A stretch of 64,000 bases of DNA from the NCBI RefSeq assembly GCF_004116385.1, contig NZ_PEIB01000002.1, positions 310,001 to 374,000 of the forward strand, written 5' to 3'. Made by a program: the position numbers and the translations under genes. This document shows positions 1 to 9,315 of this stretch, one piece after another (positions within the stretch are counted from its first letter, which is position 1; each line of letters starts with the position of its first letter). This DNA is from Veronia nyctiphanis. GTDB lineage: Bacteria; Pseudomonadota; Gammaproteobacteria; Enterobacterales; Vibrionaceae. A model generated the notes under the pieces. The model searched no databases and was not told the DNA's origin. It saw nothing but the letters and a program-made list of their open reading frames with translations.

Positions 1-899
1 GCTCCCTGCATCCGGTATGTCATCAAACGCTTGTCAGCGAAGTTCTTGTAGAACAACACATCCAATTCTGGTTCAGCAAGAAAAAGCGCCTCAGCGGGTA
101 TCATCTTATCTAAGTGATCACTCTGGTGAACGCCAACAATATCATCAGCAACCTGATCACTTTTTTCTTCAACCAGACGTAGCTCTTCAGCTGGGCTTCT
201 ATGCAGTGAGGGGTCGTCAGTTTCATTAGCCATTCGGCCCAACTTGTCGGCAATTTCTCTCAATTCAGGGTTGTCACTCAGGAAACGAATAAAGCGCTTG
301 AGCAACTTGACGTCACCCTTTGTCATTCTGGCCGCAGACATATCCCATAAACGGCCTGATTTAGACGGATCACCCACATCTCTTACTTCTTCAATGGTCT
401 TGAATGTCTCAATGCGCTGATAAAGCTCGTTAAGCAGCTTTTCCTTGTGTAAGGCGAGTTCTTTTTTCTGTGCTTTTTGGATAGATGCGGTCAGATGTTG
501 ATGCCATTTGTCACAGAAGTATTCCTGAAACATTGGGTTATGATTTTTATCATTTCTGTCCAACAAGCGCCTGGCCTCAAGATAAAAATGCGAACGGCCC
601 TCGAGTTGTTTTATTATCGTTTTAGACGCTTCATCAAACTCTCCATGGCTCAATGACACCGCTTCTTGATACAGGGACATCTCAAATTGCAGCGATTCTG
701 TAATACAATCAGTGCTTAGTTTCCGTTTCACTGAATGACGCCACTTCCTGATATGCTGCCGAACAGCCGCCTTTGCTGCAGGACTCGCATCTGTCAGCAG
801 CAAAATTTCCGGCTTCACCAGCAGGTCATTTACCGCTGATTCCAAGATGTTTGATTCAGTGAGCAATAAACCAAGCTGCAAGCTATCTGGGCTAAACAT
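1..899 (-). CDS. viaA: ViaA, VWA-domain partner of RavA (N-terminal part, cut by window edge)
   Basis: Translating the minus strand from the ATG at 899 gives an uninterrupted frame to the left edge, about 299 residues of a protein usually near 480. It resembles E. coli ViaA, including the stretch GRLWDMSA and a helical N-terminal half. The C-terminal von Willebrand A domain with its MIDAS metal site would lie beyond the edge, so it cannot be checked. ViaA works with the RavA ATPase and has been linked in E. coli to respiratory complexes and aminoglycoside sensitivity. The start lies only 8 bases after the ravA stop, so the two are almost certainly co-transcribed. Confidence 0.88.
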   Translation of the reverse strand, partial: MFSPDSLQLGLLLTESNILESAVNDLLVKPEILLLTDASPAAKAAVRQHIRKWRHSVKRKLSTDCITESLQFEMSLYQEAVSLSHGEFDEASKTIIKQLEGRSHFYLEARRLLDRNDKNHNPMFQEYFCDKWHQHLTASIQKAQKKELALHKEKLLNELYQRIETFKTIEEVRDVGDPSKSGRLWDMSAARMTKGDVKLLKRFIRFLSDNPELREIADKLGRMANETDDPSLHRSPAEELRLVEEKSDQVADDIVGVHQSDHLDKMIPAEALFLAEPELDVLFYKNFADKRLMTYRMQG

Positions 900-907
900 C
901 GCGTCTC

Positions 908-2557
908 CTACTCGAAGTATTCAGGGAGTTTTCGAATTCGGAATGCGCTTTTATCAAAACGCACAGACAGGCGTTGTAAATCATCCTCCGCATCAGCGAG
1001 GCTGTTAGCCATGATTTCGACTAAAGCCGGATCTGCGAAGTTGTGTGGAAGGGCGGCATTGAGTTTGACTCTAGCGAGCTTGAGCAAATGTTTCGCTTCG
1101 TTCAGTTTAGCGACCGCATTTTCAGCTTTTTCTTGCCACTGCGAGAACGCCTCTAAATTTGTATCGCTACAACCAGCAATAGCAACAGGGACGGTTCTGT
1201 TGGCAATGTCTTTGATCATCAGTTGTTGTTCGGCATCAACCACAAAACGCAACATGCAGAGGTTAGGGTTTTTGTTCACATAACCATAAATGTCGCAGCT
1301 TCCTGAACGAATTTTTTTCTCGAAATCCTCGGCATCAACATAGACCCATCGCGATTCACCCTTTTCTTTTTCAGAAACCGAAGGATTGCTCTCCAAGACA
1401 ACAAGTTTGATGAGGTTACTGCTGCTGTTGACCTGATATCTTCTTGACCCTTTAAGCACACAGGTAAACTTTTGCTTTCTCATGACCATTTCAGAGGTGA
1501 CATGAATACCAAGTTCAGAAATGGACTCTACGGAGATTTCTGTGATGTTAGCGGCTGCATCCTTTGCGAGATCTAATGCGTGGTGCTGATCAAAAGCAAC
1601 ATCCCGACAGAATGCTTCCATGGTACGGATGACAATTTCTCGCGATTCCGGTGAATGCCATAAACACTCTTGCAAAAGTAACAAATCAGTAGGGTTGATT
1701 TCATTTCTGCCATTGAAGAAAGCACTGGCTTTGAGCAGACGGACAGCCTTCTTCCACCTTCTATCAGATATATAAAATAATGAATCTTTTGCGCCATCAA
1801 CCTGTTTGGCCTCAGACTCAAGCATGCTTTTCAGCTGGTAGACTTTTTCAAAAACAGCATCCAGTAAGGTGATTTTGTCTATTTGCGCTTGCCAGGCTTG
1901 ATACTCGTCACTCCGGATTTTCAGGCTTGAATCGATGTTGATTTTTTCGGCATGGGGCTTGTCACATAACAAACGTTTGAAGTTACTTTTTTCCTGAATG
2001 CGATTAACAAATAAACGGACCAACATTCGATCGTATAGCGCATCCAATCCGCTGTCTTCTCCGGGCAGTTCATTCGATGCAGTGATGAGTAGTCGCATCG
2101 GAACGCGATGAACTTCATTACCGTTTCTGAAAGTTCTCTCGTTAACCACCGTCAATAATGTGTTAAGTATCGCTGGGCCCGCTTTCCATATTTCATCGAG
2201 AAACACCACATCTGCAGTTGGCAGGTATCCTTCAGTAAGGCGCACATACTTTCCATTGTCTTTCAAATCTTGGATAGAAAGTGGGCCAAACACTTCTTCT
2301 GGCGTGGAGAATCGCGTCATCAGGTATTCAAAATACTGGCTCTGGTCAAACGCCTGTATCAACCTTTTTGCAATGTAGCTTTTAGCGATGCCGGGAGGAC
2401 CGAGTAAAAAAACACTTTCGCCAGCAAGTGCCGAAAGCAAGCAGAGTCGTATGGTATGATCACGTTCGAATACCCCTTCAGACAGTGCTGATACCAAGTT
2501 CTGGATACGTTCAGGCAGGAGCGCGGTATTCGTTTTAGTCGCTGCGGTATTACTCAT
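908..2557 (-). CDS. ravA: RavA, MoxR-family AAA+ ATPase
   Basis: This 549-residue protein is a MoxR-type AAA+ ATPase. Walker A is GPPGIAKS at residues 53-60 and Walker B is VVFLDE ending at 121-122. It continues past the AAA+ module into a long C-terminal region of the kind found in RavA (about 500 residues in E. coli), so it is a little longer than usual. RavA forms hexamers, acts with ViaA as a chaperone-like pair and in E. coli also binds the inducible lysine decarboxylase. viaA follows within 8 bases. The upstream 245 bases up to sseA hold no gene and probably carry the promoter. Confidence 0.9.
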   Translation of the reverse strand: MSNTAATKTNTALLPERIQNLVSALSEGVFERDHTIRLCLLSALAGESVFLLGPPGIAKSYIAKRLIQAFDQSQYFEYLMTRFSTPEEVFGPLSIQDLKDNGKYVRLTEGYLPTADVVFLDEIWKAGPAILNTLLTVVNERTFRNGNEVHRVPMRLLITASNELPGEDSGLDALYDRMLVRLFVNRIQEKSNFKRLLCDKPHAEKINIDSSLKIRSDEYQAWQAQIDKITLLDAVFEKVYQLKSMLESEAKQVDGAKDSLFYISDRRWKKAVRLLKASAFFNGRNEINPTDLLLLQECLWHSPESREIVIRTMEAFCRDVAFDQHHALDLAKDAAANITEISVESISELGIHVTSEMVMRKQKFTCVLKGSRRYQVNSSSNLIKLVVLESNPSVSEKEKGESRWVYVDAEDFEKKIRSGSCDIYGYVNKNPNLCMLRFVVDAEQQLMIKDIANRTVPVAIAGCSDTNLEAFSQWQEKAENAVAKLNEAKHLLKLARVKLNAALPHNFADPALVEIMANSLADAEDDLQRLSVRFDKSAFRIRKLPEYFE

Positions 2558-2802
2558 AATGTTGTCTCGTCACCTTCGCCAACCAACAACATGTTATTAG
2601 TATTAACGAAATGTTAAACATTTGTAATTTTTATTTTGCGGCGAGACTGATACACATCATTGATTGCATAAGACTTTCTACAAAATAATTAGTCATTACA
2701 TCATTTACGTGATTTGAGACAAAATTTATCATGTAAGAGGAAATTTATCAGCGTTTTTCATAGGCTAAAACCTCACTCACATACAAGAGTGTTATCAATT
2801 TG

Positions 2803-3675
2803 TTAAATTTTTGTTTCTTGGTTGGGACTGTCAGTCACGACAGGCAGGGTTGGATCTGCACCCCACTCGCTCCAGGAGCCATCATAAACAGCGACGCACT
2901 TCCCTTCATATTCCTCTGTCACTAAAGCAAAAATGCAGGCAGTTACGCCTGAGCCACAGGTTGAAATAAGTGGTTTTGGCTGAGAAACAAACGGTTTTAA
3001 TAGGCTGAGAATCTTATCTTTGGGTATGAGTTTTCCATCGTCAATCAAAGACAAAAACGACAAATTTTCTGCATTAGGCATATGACCGCTCGCGATACCG
3101 ACTCTTGGCTCGGGTACCTCAGCACGAAATCTACTTTCAGGCCTGACATCGACAACCAATGAAGTGTGTAGCTTCAACTCTTGATGGAGTGACTGTTTGT
3201 CGATAATACGGTAAGGCTTGAAGTTAGAAGTATACGTCGATGCTTGTATTTGTTTCGGAGCACCTTTGTCAGTCGGAAACCCTTTCTTCTTCCAATGTGC
3301 GAATGTGCCATTTAGCACTGCAACATTTTCATGTCCCATGACTTTAAACATCCACCAGACTCGCGCTGCACTGAATAACCCGGACTGCGAATAAATAATA
3401 AGGCTGTGATCGTCAGAGATACCCAGCTGACCCACTAAATATTCAAAGTTCTCGGATGAGGGCATCATATGAGGCAATAGCGAATGAGTATCTTTTATGA
3501 CATTGTCAAAATCAAAAAATACCGAACCCGGTATTCTCTCTTGCGCCCATTCCTGTCGACAGTCTCGCCCAGCATCTGGCATAAACCAACTGGCATCAAC
3601 GACCTTAAGCCCTTCATGTCCAAGATGCGTATTTAACCAATCAAGAGATATTACATTACTATCAAGCACAGACAC
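2803..3675 (-). CDS. sseA: 3-mercaptopyruvate / thiosulfate sulfurtransferase
   Basis: A 290-residue protein with two rhodanese domains. The C-terminal domain carries the active-site loop CGSGVTA with the catalytic cysteine at residue 240; the CG[ST]GVTA loop is typical of 3-mercaptopyruvate sulfurtransferases, which transfer sulfane sulfur from mercaptopyruvate to thiol acceptors or cyanide. The first rhodanese domain has serine where the active cysteine would be (YSQSGL near 95-100), as expected for the inactive structural domain. The start is GTG at 3675, preceded by AGGAG with six bases between. It is transcribed alone, in the same direction as ravA-viaA. Confidence 0.88.
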   Translation of the reverse strand: MSVLDSNVISLDWLNTHLGHEGLKVVDASWFMPDAGRDCRQEWAQERIPGSVFFDFDNVIKDTHSLLPHMMPSSENFEYLVGQLGISDDHSLIIYSQSGLFSAARVWWMFKVMGHENVAVLNGTFAHWKKKGFPTDKGAPKQIQASTYTSNFKPYRIIDKQSLHQELKLHTSLVVDVRPESRFRAEVPEPRVGIASGHMPNAENLSFLSLIDDGKLIPKDKILSLLKPFVSQPKPLISTCGSGVTACIFALVTEEYEGKCVAVYDGSWSEWGADPTLPVVTDSPNQETKI

Positions 3676-4072
3676 GGCACTCTCCTTCTATTATTGCTGT
3701 GATCGTTTCGATCGGCATACATCGGTGGATTTTTATGCTGACAAGCCTATCTAATAGGCAAACTGTTCCAATTCCAATAGAAAGTACTTTGTCATTGAGC
3801 CAATAACTGGTATCGGATAGACAACCAGATCATGTTTGTATTACGTGTGATCTGTGAAAATATTCGAAACTAAGACTACACTTTTTCGATTTTTCACACT
3901 CAGTTATATCACTCAAACCCAGACAAAACTCGCAGGCACATGGATTAATTATTGAATTATCTTAAAATGTAAAGGTCAAAAAGCAAAATCGACTGCCACG
4001 ACCCTTTTCGTGCAGTATGTGGGAATCAACACATGGCAAGAGTTTTTGCTGCAGAGCAACGGAGTCAGTTCA
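3676..4072. other. Divergent intergenic region between sseA and the HD-GYP gene
   Basis: About 400 bases without a supportable gene. It must hold the promoters of the two divergent neighbours. Reading frames that cross it have no ribosome binding site and no recognisable protein. No clear operator or terminator was seen. Confidence 0.5.
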
Positions 4073-5227
4073 ATGCTGCAAAGAGTAGCCATTGATGAAT
4101 TACAAATCGGCATGTATGTCGAACAAATCGAGTCGAACAGCACTCGTACTCGCCTGAGAAAACCTGGCTTTATTCGACGTGAGGAGACAATTCAACGCCT
4201 CAGAGAGAAAAACGTCGAATTTGTTCTTGTGGATTTGTTTCAGTCGCAGTTTATGCAACCTCTCTCTCCAACGGAAACATCGGTTGGCGAACAGTCTTCT
4301 ATTCCAGAAAGTATGGACTTAACAGCGGCCAAGACACTCGCCGACGAGTCAAAAAAACACCTCAGCAAACTGCTCACCAATATCGCAGACGGAACTGATT
4401 TGGAAGTTGAACCGTTGAAAGAAATCGGTAAGAACATTGTCAGTAATATCTTTGAGCGAAAAGATGCAGTTTTCTGGATTAACGGGATCAGAGAAAAAAG
4501 TACCTATCTTCTCGAACACTCGCTCGGCGTCGCGTTTCATCTGGTTAATTTCGGTCGCTATCTGGGCTTTGGTGAACAGATATTGGAAGACTTGGCGGTC
4601 GGTGGGCTTATCCATGACATAGGTAAAGTCATGGTGCGAGATGAAATCTTGAACAAAGCGGGAAAACTTGATGAGGAAGAGTTTCTTCATATGAAACAAC
4701 ATCAGGTTCTGTCTCAGCCAATACTGGAAAGCATGCCCTCACTGAGCCAAATCAGTAAAGACGTGAGCTTAATGCATCATGAAAAATTGGATGGTAGGGG
4801 TTACCCGAATGGTTTGAAGGACGACGATATCTCGTTAGCCGGCCGAATGGCTGGCATCGCCGATATTTATGATGCACTAACCTCTGAGAGGGTCTACAAA
4901 GCGGCAATGTCTCCCTCTGAGGCCTTTAAGATAATGATTAGCTTGACGCCTTTCCATCTCGACACCGATTTACTTAAGTCGTTTATCCGCTGCGTTGGCT
5001 TTTATCCCGCAGGTTCAGTCATCGAACTGAGCAACGGTCGAGTCGGTCTCGTTACGCATGAGAACACAGATGACATGACACGCCCGAGAGTCAAAACATT
5101 CTTCTCAATCAAAAGTGGCGGATTTCGAGAAGTTGAACACCTTGATCTGAGCAAGCGGCAAGACATTAGCATCATAAGGGGATTAACCGAGCAATCGCTA
5201 AATACCTCTTTCGCTCATTTCCGCTAG
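4073..5227 (+). CDS. HD-GYP domain c-di-GMP phosphodiesterase
   Basis: The protein has an N-terminal DUF3391-like region (starting LQRVAIDELQIGMYV) followed by an HD-GYP domain. The metal-binding HD pair is at residues 181-182 (GGLIHDIGKV), and the family signature HHEKLDGRGYP is at about 235-245, so the catalytic residues look intact. HD-GYP proteins hydrolyse cyclic di-GMP to pGpG or GMP and so favour motility over biofilm. The ATG at 4073 is preferred over one 63 bases upstream because ACGGAG lies nine bases before it and the conserved N-terminal region begins there, giving 384 residues. It is monocistronic, with no sensor domain visible beyond DUF3391. Confidence 0.85.
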   Translation: MLQRVAIDELQIGMYVEQIESNSTRTRLRKPGFIRREETIQRLREKNVEFVLVDLFQSQFMQPLSPTETSVGEQSSIPESMDLTAAKTLADESKKHLSKLLTNIADGTDLEVEPLKEIGKNIVSNIFERKDAVFWINGIREKSTYLLEHSLGVAFHLVNFGRYLGFGEQILEDLAVGGLIHDIGKVMVRDEILNKAGKLDEEEFLHMKQHQVLSQPILESMPSLSQISKDVSLMHHEKLDGRGYPNGLKDDDISLAGRMAGIADIYDALTSERVYKAAMSPSEAFKIMISLTPFHLDTDLLKSFIRCVGFYPAGSVIELSNGRVGLVTHENTDDMTRPRVKTFFSIKSGGFREVEHLDLSKRQDISIIRGLTEQSLNTSFAHFR

Positions 5228-5421
5228 CATGATCGAACTCAGCACTGAGTCGCTGTCGGTATAATCCAAACAATGACTTAGTCTCTGGCTCTAGGCGCGA
5301 ACTGAATTTGCTTAAATACTGAACGTACACACTCATCAAACACGGTCACCTGAGAATATTCGGTGACCTCACACCTCGCTTTCCCTATACTATCGGCCAC
5401 CAACCTGCTACGGAAAAAATC

Positions 5422-5843
5422 ATGAGAATTTGTGCTGTCGACTTAAAGAGCAACGATGCCAATATTTGCCTCCTCGAACTGAATCAAGCCTTTTTGAAGT
5501 GCCTGAGTGTAGAATGCGCAAGTTCACGCTTGCCAGTAATGCCGATGCACAAGAGATGCGCCAGTTTCAACGCACGTTTATTAAGCTAATGGAAGACTAC
5601 AAAGTTGATAAAATCGTCATCCGTGAACGTCCAATGAAAGGAAAATTTGCGGGAAGCGCTATCGGTTTTAAAATTGAGGCCACACTGCAACTTATCGAAG
5701 AGATGGACGCAGAAATTTTAACCGCGGCAGAAATGAAAGAGTCACTGAAGCGAAACCCTGTCGATGTGTCGATGAAAGAGCTCGGTTTAAAACAGTTTCA
5801 AGAGCAAGCATTTATGACTGCTTGTGCTTACCTATATAAGTAA
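5422..5843 (+). CDS. DUF3010 family protein (frameshifted)
   Basis: The frame from ATG 5422 gives MRICAVDLKSNDANICLLEL, and the frame read from about 5490 gives FEVPECRMRKFT onward to the stop; together they match the DUF3010 family known from Vibrionaceae, about 140 residues. The two frames join if the T run at 5491-5495 is one base longer (GCC TTT TTT GAA). The family has conserved KVDKIVIRER and GKFAG segments and an RNase H-like flavour, but its function is not established. A terminator follows at 5850. The shift is most simply a lost base in the T run; a real inactivating mutation cannot be excluded. Confidence 0.75.
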
Positions 5844-5849
5844 ACTGAT

Positions 5850-5877
5850 AAGGCTGGCCAATCCAGCTTTCTTTTTG
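5850..5877 (+). terminator. Intrinsic terminator after the DUF3010 gene
   Basis: Arms AAGGCTGG and CCAGCTTT pair with one G-T wobble across a five-base loop, then CTTTTT. It sits seven bases after the stop of the DUF3010 gene and before ogt. Confidence 0.55.
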
Positions 5878-5900
5878 GGACTCACTGACAAGGATCCAAA

Positions 5901-6374
5901 GTGACTACCTTCGTTGATTATTACGAAAGCCCGATTGGAAAACTGACGCTACTCGCTTCAGAGAAAGGCCTCACCGCGATTTACTTTGAAAACCATAAAC
6001 TCCCCACATCCATCCCAGAAAATCTAATCAACAACCCAGTCACCTTTGAAAAAGTATGTGATCAATTAGATGAGTACTTCTCCGGAGGAAGAAAGGCGTT
6101 TGATATTGAGCTTGATATGGGAGGGACTGCGTTCCAGAAAAAGGTTTGGCAAGAACTAACTGATATTCCCTACGGGGAGACAATCAGCTATCAAGAGTTG
6201 GCAATACGTGTCGGAAACCCAAAGGCATCTCGAGCAGTTGGCGCTGCAAATGGGAAAAACCCGTTATCTATCATCATTCCTTGCCATCGAGTGATCGCAA
6301 AGAATGGAAAACTTACGGGATATGCGGGCGGCGTACAGGCAAAAAAATGGTTGTTGGAGTTCGAAGCTCCTTAG
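5901..6374 (+). CDS. ogt: Methylated-DNA--[protein]-cysteine S-methyltransferase
   Basis: A 157-residue Ogt-type DNA repair protein. The alkyl-acceptor motif IIPCHRVI places the suicide cysteine at residue 128, and the preceding SRAVGAANGKNP and following TGYAGG segments are the usual DNA-binding and asparagine-hinge regions. It removes O6-methylguanine and O4-methylthymine lesions stoichiometrically. The start is GTG at 5901 with AAGGA about nine bases upstream. A second O6-methylguanine acceptor, in Ada, is encoded at 27904-29025, so this genome has both constitutive and adaptive forms. It converges on the TM2 operon. Confidence 0.9.
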   Translation: MTTFVDYYESPIGKLTLLASEKGLTAIYFENHKLPTSIPENLINNPVTFEKVCDQLDEYFSGGRKAFDIELDMGGTAFQKKVWQELTDIPYGETISYQELAIRVGNPKASRAVGAANGKNPLSIIIPCHRVIAKNGKLTGYAGGVQAKKWLLEFEAP

Positions 6375-6408
6375 TCACGAATGGCAGCCAATGCTGCCAC
6401 TCTTAGAC

Positions 6409-6810
6409 TTACTGCCCGGGCGTGCTTTTTATTTCTTCGAGGATAGCTCGAGAAATATCATAGTTTTTCTGTCGGACAATTTTCTGAGAAAAGAATAACT
6501 GCGGCAGCTCAAATAAAGCCAAGCCGATGAGCACAATCACTGCAATCTCGTACCCCATTACCAGCCCTGCTACTGCTGAAATCAAAAGAAAGAGTTCAAT
6601 AACAAAGACAAGGTACTTGCCGAGATAAAGGTGATGTACGCCACCAATGAAGGTCCAATTCAACGACGCATAAGTATCTGGATCTTTTAACTGCTTCGTT
6701 TGTGCTTTGTAGTACAACTTTCTCTCTGCATCAGATAGGTTTCTGACGTCTTGGGCGAGAGCTTCTTCTTTATGCTCAAGTTCTTCAATTGATTCAAATA
6801 TACTCATCAA
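6409..6810 (-). CDS. TM2 domain-containing membrane protein
   Basis: A 133-residue protein. The N-terminal third is charged and probably cytoplasmic. The core (WTFIGGVHHLYLGKY, then two hydrophobic stretches separated by a short turn) is a TM2 domain, two membrane helices joined by a tight loop. The C-terminal part is amphipathic and charged. The start overlaps the stop of the YidD-like gene by four bases, so the three genes DUF4177, YidD-like and TM2 form one operon. The biochemical role of TM2 proteins is not known; coupling to YidD suggests a membrane-assembly role, which is inference. Confidence 0.75.
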   Translation of the reverse strand: MMSIFESIEELEHKEEALAQDVRNLSDAERKLYYKAQTKQLKDPDTYASLNWTFIGGVHHLYLGKYLVFVIELFLLISAVAGLVMGYEIAVIVLIGLALFELPQLFFSQKIVRQKNYDISRAILEEIKSTPGQ

Positions 6811-7028
6811 GGGATCTCATCGCGAATCTTTTCGACTAAATCGGGTTGGTTGCACCGTCTGATACGGGCCAGACCGAGTCGCCACCCCTTTATCGCACCA
6901 TACTTTTCGATACACTGACACGTATATTCGGAGCATGTTGGCTCAAAATTACACTCAATGTTTAATAGCTTTTTTGATCCGCCCTTACGCTGATAAAGGC
7001 GAATCAAAGCCAATGAAAGGCGTTTCAA
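6807..7028 (-). CDS. YidD-family membrane protein insertion efficiency factor (paralogue outside the rnpA locus)
   Basis: A 73-residue protein with the DUF37/YidD pattern: a basic N-terminus (LALIRLYQRKGGS), the conserved FEPTCSEYT segment with its cysteine, and the basic WRLGLARIRRCNQ region. Classical YidD lies in the rpmH-rnpA-yidD-yidC cluster and helps insert inner-membrane proteins; this copy is elsewhere, between DUF4177 and TM2 genes. The start appears to be TTG at 7028, one base after the upstream stop, suggesting translational coupling and low expression. It lacks the usual ISPL segment near the N-terminus, so it is a divergent family member. Confidence 0.7.
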   Translation of the reverse strand: MKRLSLALIRLYQRKGGSKKLLNIECNFEPTCSEYTCQCIEKYGAIKGWRLGLARIRRCNQPDLVEKIRDEIP

Positions 7029-7029
7029 C

Positions 7030-7245
7030 CTAACGACCTAAGGTAATGATGACTGCTTCTCGCGCCCAAAAAAGGAGGAAACGTTTTTTCTCGATGACCT
7101 GAAAGACAACTTGCCAGCCATCCTGTGCCAGTGTGTTTAACTCTGCTTCCATTTTTTGAACAGGAATACCGCTCGCGCCTAGTAGTATCGTACCGCAGCC
7201 GCCTTCAACAACATGAACAACTTTATACTCTTTGAAATTACTCAT
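7030..7245 (-). CDS. DUF4177 family protein
   Basis: A 71-residue soluble protein with the DUF4177 pattern: EYKVVHV at the start, a helix around MEAELNTLAQDGWQVV and a final strand. AGGAAA lies shortly before the ATG. It is the first gene of a three-gene operon with a YidD-like and a TM2 protein. Function unknown. The 249 bases upstream, to the murA-like gene, hold no other gene. Confidence 0.65.
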   Translation of the reverse strand: MSNFKEYKVVHVVEGGCGTILLGASGIPVQKMEAELNTLAQDGWQVVFQVIEKKRFLLFWAREAVIITLGR

Positions 7246-7494
7246 TTTTTCCTCGAAATAACAATTCTTTGAATCTGGGTGTGTGTTTAAGAGGGAAGGC
7301 TACATAAGGAGTATGAATCTTTCAATTACTGAGTATTGCGCCATTGCAAAGTTTTTTGATGACGTTTGAACAGTATTGAAAAAGTGCTATCGATATCAAG
7401 TTTATTGACCACTGAGAGGTGTTCGGGCTGTTTAAGTTCCATGCGCCACCGTAAAGGTAGCGAATGGAAAACTTGGTGGTAGAGAGAAGCTTAT

Positions 7495-8789
7495 TCAGTC
7501 ATTCATGTAGGTGACTTTTGCACCCAGTGACTGAAGCTTTTCAATGAAGTCTGGATGGGCACGGGTAATTGGGTCTGCATTCTTGATCTCCGAGCGACCT
7601 TCAATCTGCAAGGCGGCGATGACCAAGCCGAGTACCACACGAATGATATAAGGTGCTTCTACCACCGCAGGTCTCAATATTTTTCCGTCAGTTTTTAAAA
7701 GCCTGTGAGGATCCGCAAGGTGGGTTCTTACGCCAAACTTCATTAACTCTGATGACCAGAACAGAGCGCCCTCATACACTTTATTCCAAAACAACACTTC
7801 CCCTTTGCTCTGAATCGAAGCACCGATGATTTGTGGCAGTAAATCAGCCGGAAAGTAAGGCCAAGGCGCAGCTTCAACTTTCACATAGGTCTCTGGAGTC
7901 AGGCTGTTCTCGACAATAAAGTGGCTTTTACCGGTTGTTATTTTGTTACCCGATAAAGTCACATTTAGCCCGACCTTTCGCAGTTGCCGGACAATCAATG
8001 GCATGTCAGGTGCCACATCAGTTTCTATTTCAATAACACCGCCTGTTGCCGCACCAATAGCGGCATAGGTCGCTGCCTCGTGGTGATCATCAGGCACTTT
8101 AAATTCGACGCCGCTCAGTCGATCAACGCCCTCGACTGTGAGTATTGATGTACCAACGCCTTCGATTTTGGCACCCATTTGCTGCAAAAAATGGCAGAAA
8201 TACTTCACGTGAGGCTCACAGGCAGCATTGGTTAACGTTGATACCCCCCCCGCCAAAACGGCCATCATCAAAAAAGTTTCCGTGGCAGTGACAGATTGAT
8301 AGTCCATCCAAAGTGACGCAGCATGAAAGCTATCAGGCGCTTTTACATAACATTCTTGCCCATCGTAAAATACTTGGCACCCGAACGCAGAAACAACATC
8401 AAGGTGTGGGTCTATTTCTCTCACGCCCAGCGCACAGCCTTTCGAACCATGATCGAGTTTGAAGCTACCAACACGATGTAACAGCGGCGCCATTAAAAGA
8501 ACCGTTGAGCGAATTCCGACTGGCATTGCAACTGTGTTATCAATCCAGTGGTTGTTTTTGTGGCAGAAGGACGCAGACTTCTCGCGCTTATCATGGATAA
8601 TTTCTGCACCAAACCCTGATACGTATTTTTTTAGTTTTTCACAATCTGAGATTGGAGGGACGTTTGACAGACTTACGGTTTCGTCAGTCAGAAGCGTCCC
8701 ACAAACCATGGGAAGTAGAGCATTTTTGTTTCCCGATACCTTAATCTGGCCCGAAAGTGGGAAACACCCTCGATGACTAACTTTGCCAT
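7495..8789 (-). CDS. MurA-like enolpyruvyl transferase (frameshifted near the N-terminus)
   Basis: The minus-strand frame from 8709 is a clear UDP-N-acetylglucosamine 1-carboxyvinyltransferase homologue. The true start is the ATG at 8789, with AAGGAAG upstream, encoding MAKLVIEGVS; restoring one G (plus strand) to the run at 8759-8761 joins it to PLSGQIKVSGNKNALLP, the conserved MurA N-terminus with its catalytic lysine. Reconstructed length is about 431. The catalytic loop keeps cysteine (GSKGCALGVR, about residue 119), the fosfomycin target. MurA adds enolpyruvate from PEP to UDP-GlcNAc, but housekeeping murA normally lies near the mla genes; this diverged copy with an acetyltransferase 14 bases upstream may act in a variant pathway. 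Confidence 0.72.
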
Positions 8790-8803
8790 GAAGACTTCCT
8801 TTT

Positions 8804-9289
8804 TTATGACCAACCGTGCGCTGGACGACACACTTTGTTGGATTGCTCCGCTAACATTTGTTGGCTTGCTATGAGTTTTAAATAACGTTTCGGTGTTATT
8901 TTGTAGCCGACCAATAAATGAAAACCATCGTGATCTTCTTGGCACACAGGGCTACACATTTCCATTCGATTGCAGCCTTTGTTTTTAAAGAACTGTGCTG
9001 CGCTATCAAGTAGTTGTGTACCGATGGTCATCTCCCGAAACGTTTCATCAACCACTAAAGCTGATATTCTCCCTGTCGGTTTATCATCATGTAAAACCGA
9101 CAAAAGCTGAATAACGATGTAGCCCGAGACCAAACCACATACTTCGGCGACGAGGATCAATTGATTCTCTGATGCAATTGCATTCGCCAGCGTTTCCTTA
9201 GTTCGACACAACGAAGGGGATGAACCTATCTGACGGTTTAACATGTTGATTCTTTCTGCATCTTCAACATTAGCAACACGAATATTCAT
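8804..9289 (-). CDS. GNAT family N-acetyltransferase
   Basis: The start is taken at ATG 9289 (MNIRVANVEDAERINML) because AAGGGGATAACC precedes it; an upstream in-frame ATG lacks a binding site. The 161-residue protein has the GNAT order: N-terminal strand-helix, central strands with SGYIVIQLL, the acetyl-CoA loop region (RISALVVDETFREMTIGTQLL) and a late GYKI strand. The pyrophosphate loop is atypical (REMTIGT instead of RGxGxG/A). The substrate is unknown. It ends 14 bases before the murA-like gene, so the two are likely co-expressed. Confidence 0.75.
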   Translation of the reverse strand: MNIRVANVEDAERINMLNRQIGSSPSLCRTKETLANAIASENQLILVAEVCGLVSGYIVIQLLSVLHDDKPTGRISALVVDETFREMTIGTQLLDSAAQFFKNKGCNRMEMCSPVCQEDHDGFHLLVGYKITPKRYLKLIASQQMLAEQSNKVCRPAHGWS

Positions 9290-9315
9290 GGTTATCCCCT
9301 TTTGGTATGAAGGCA

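Noticed and set aside
17-229. Plus-strand frame of 70 residues at the left edge
   Set aside because: It lies antisense within viaA, whose minus-strand frame is continuous and matches the family.
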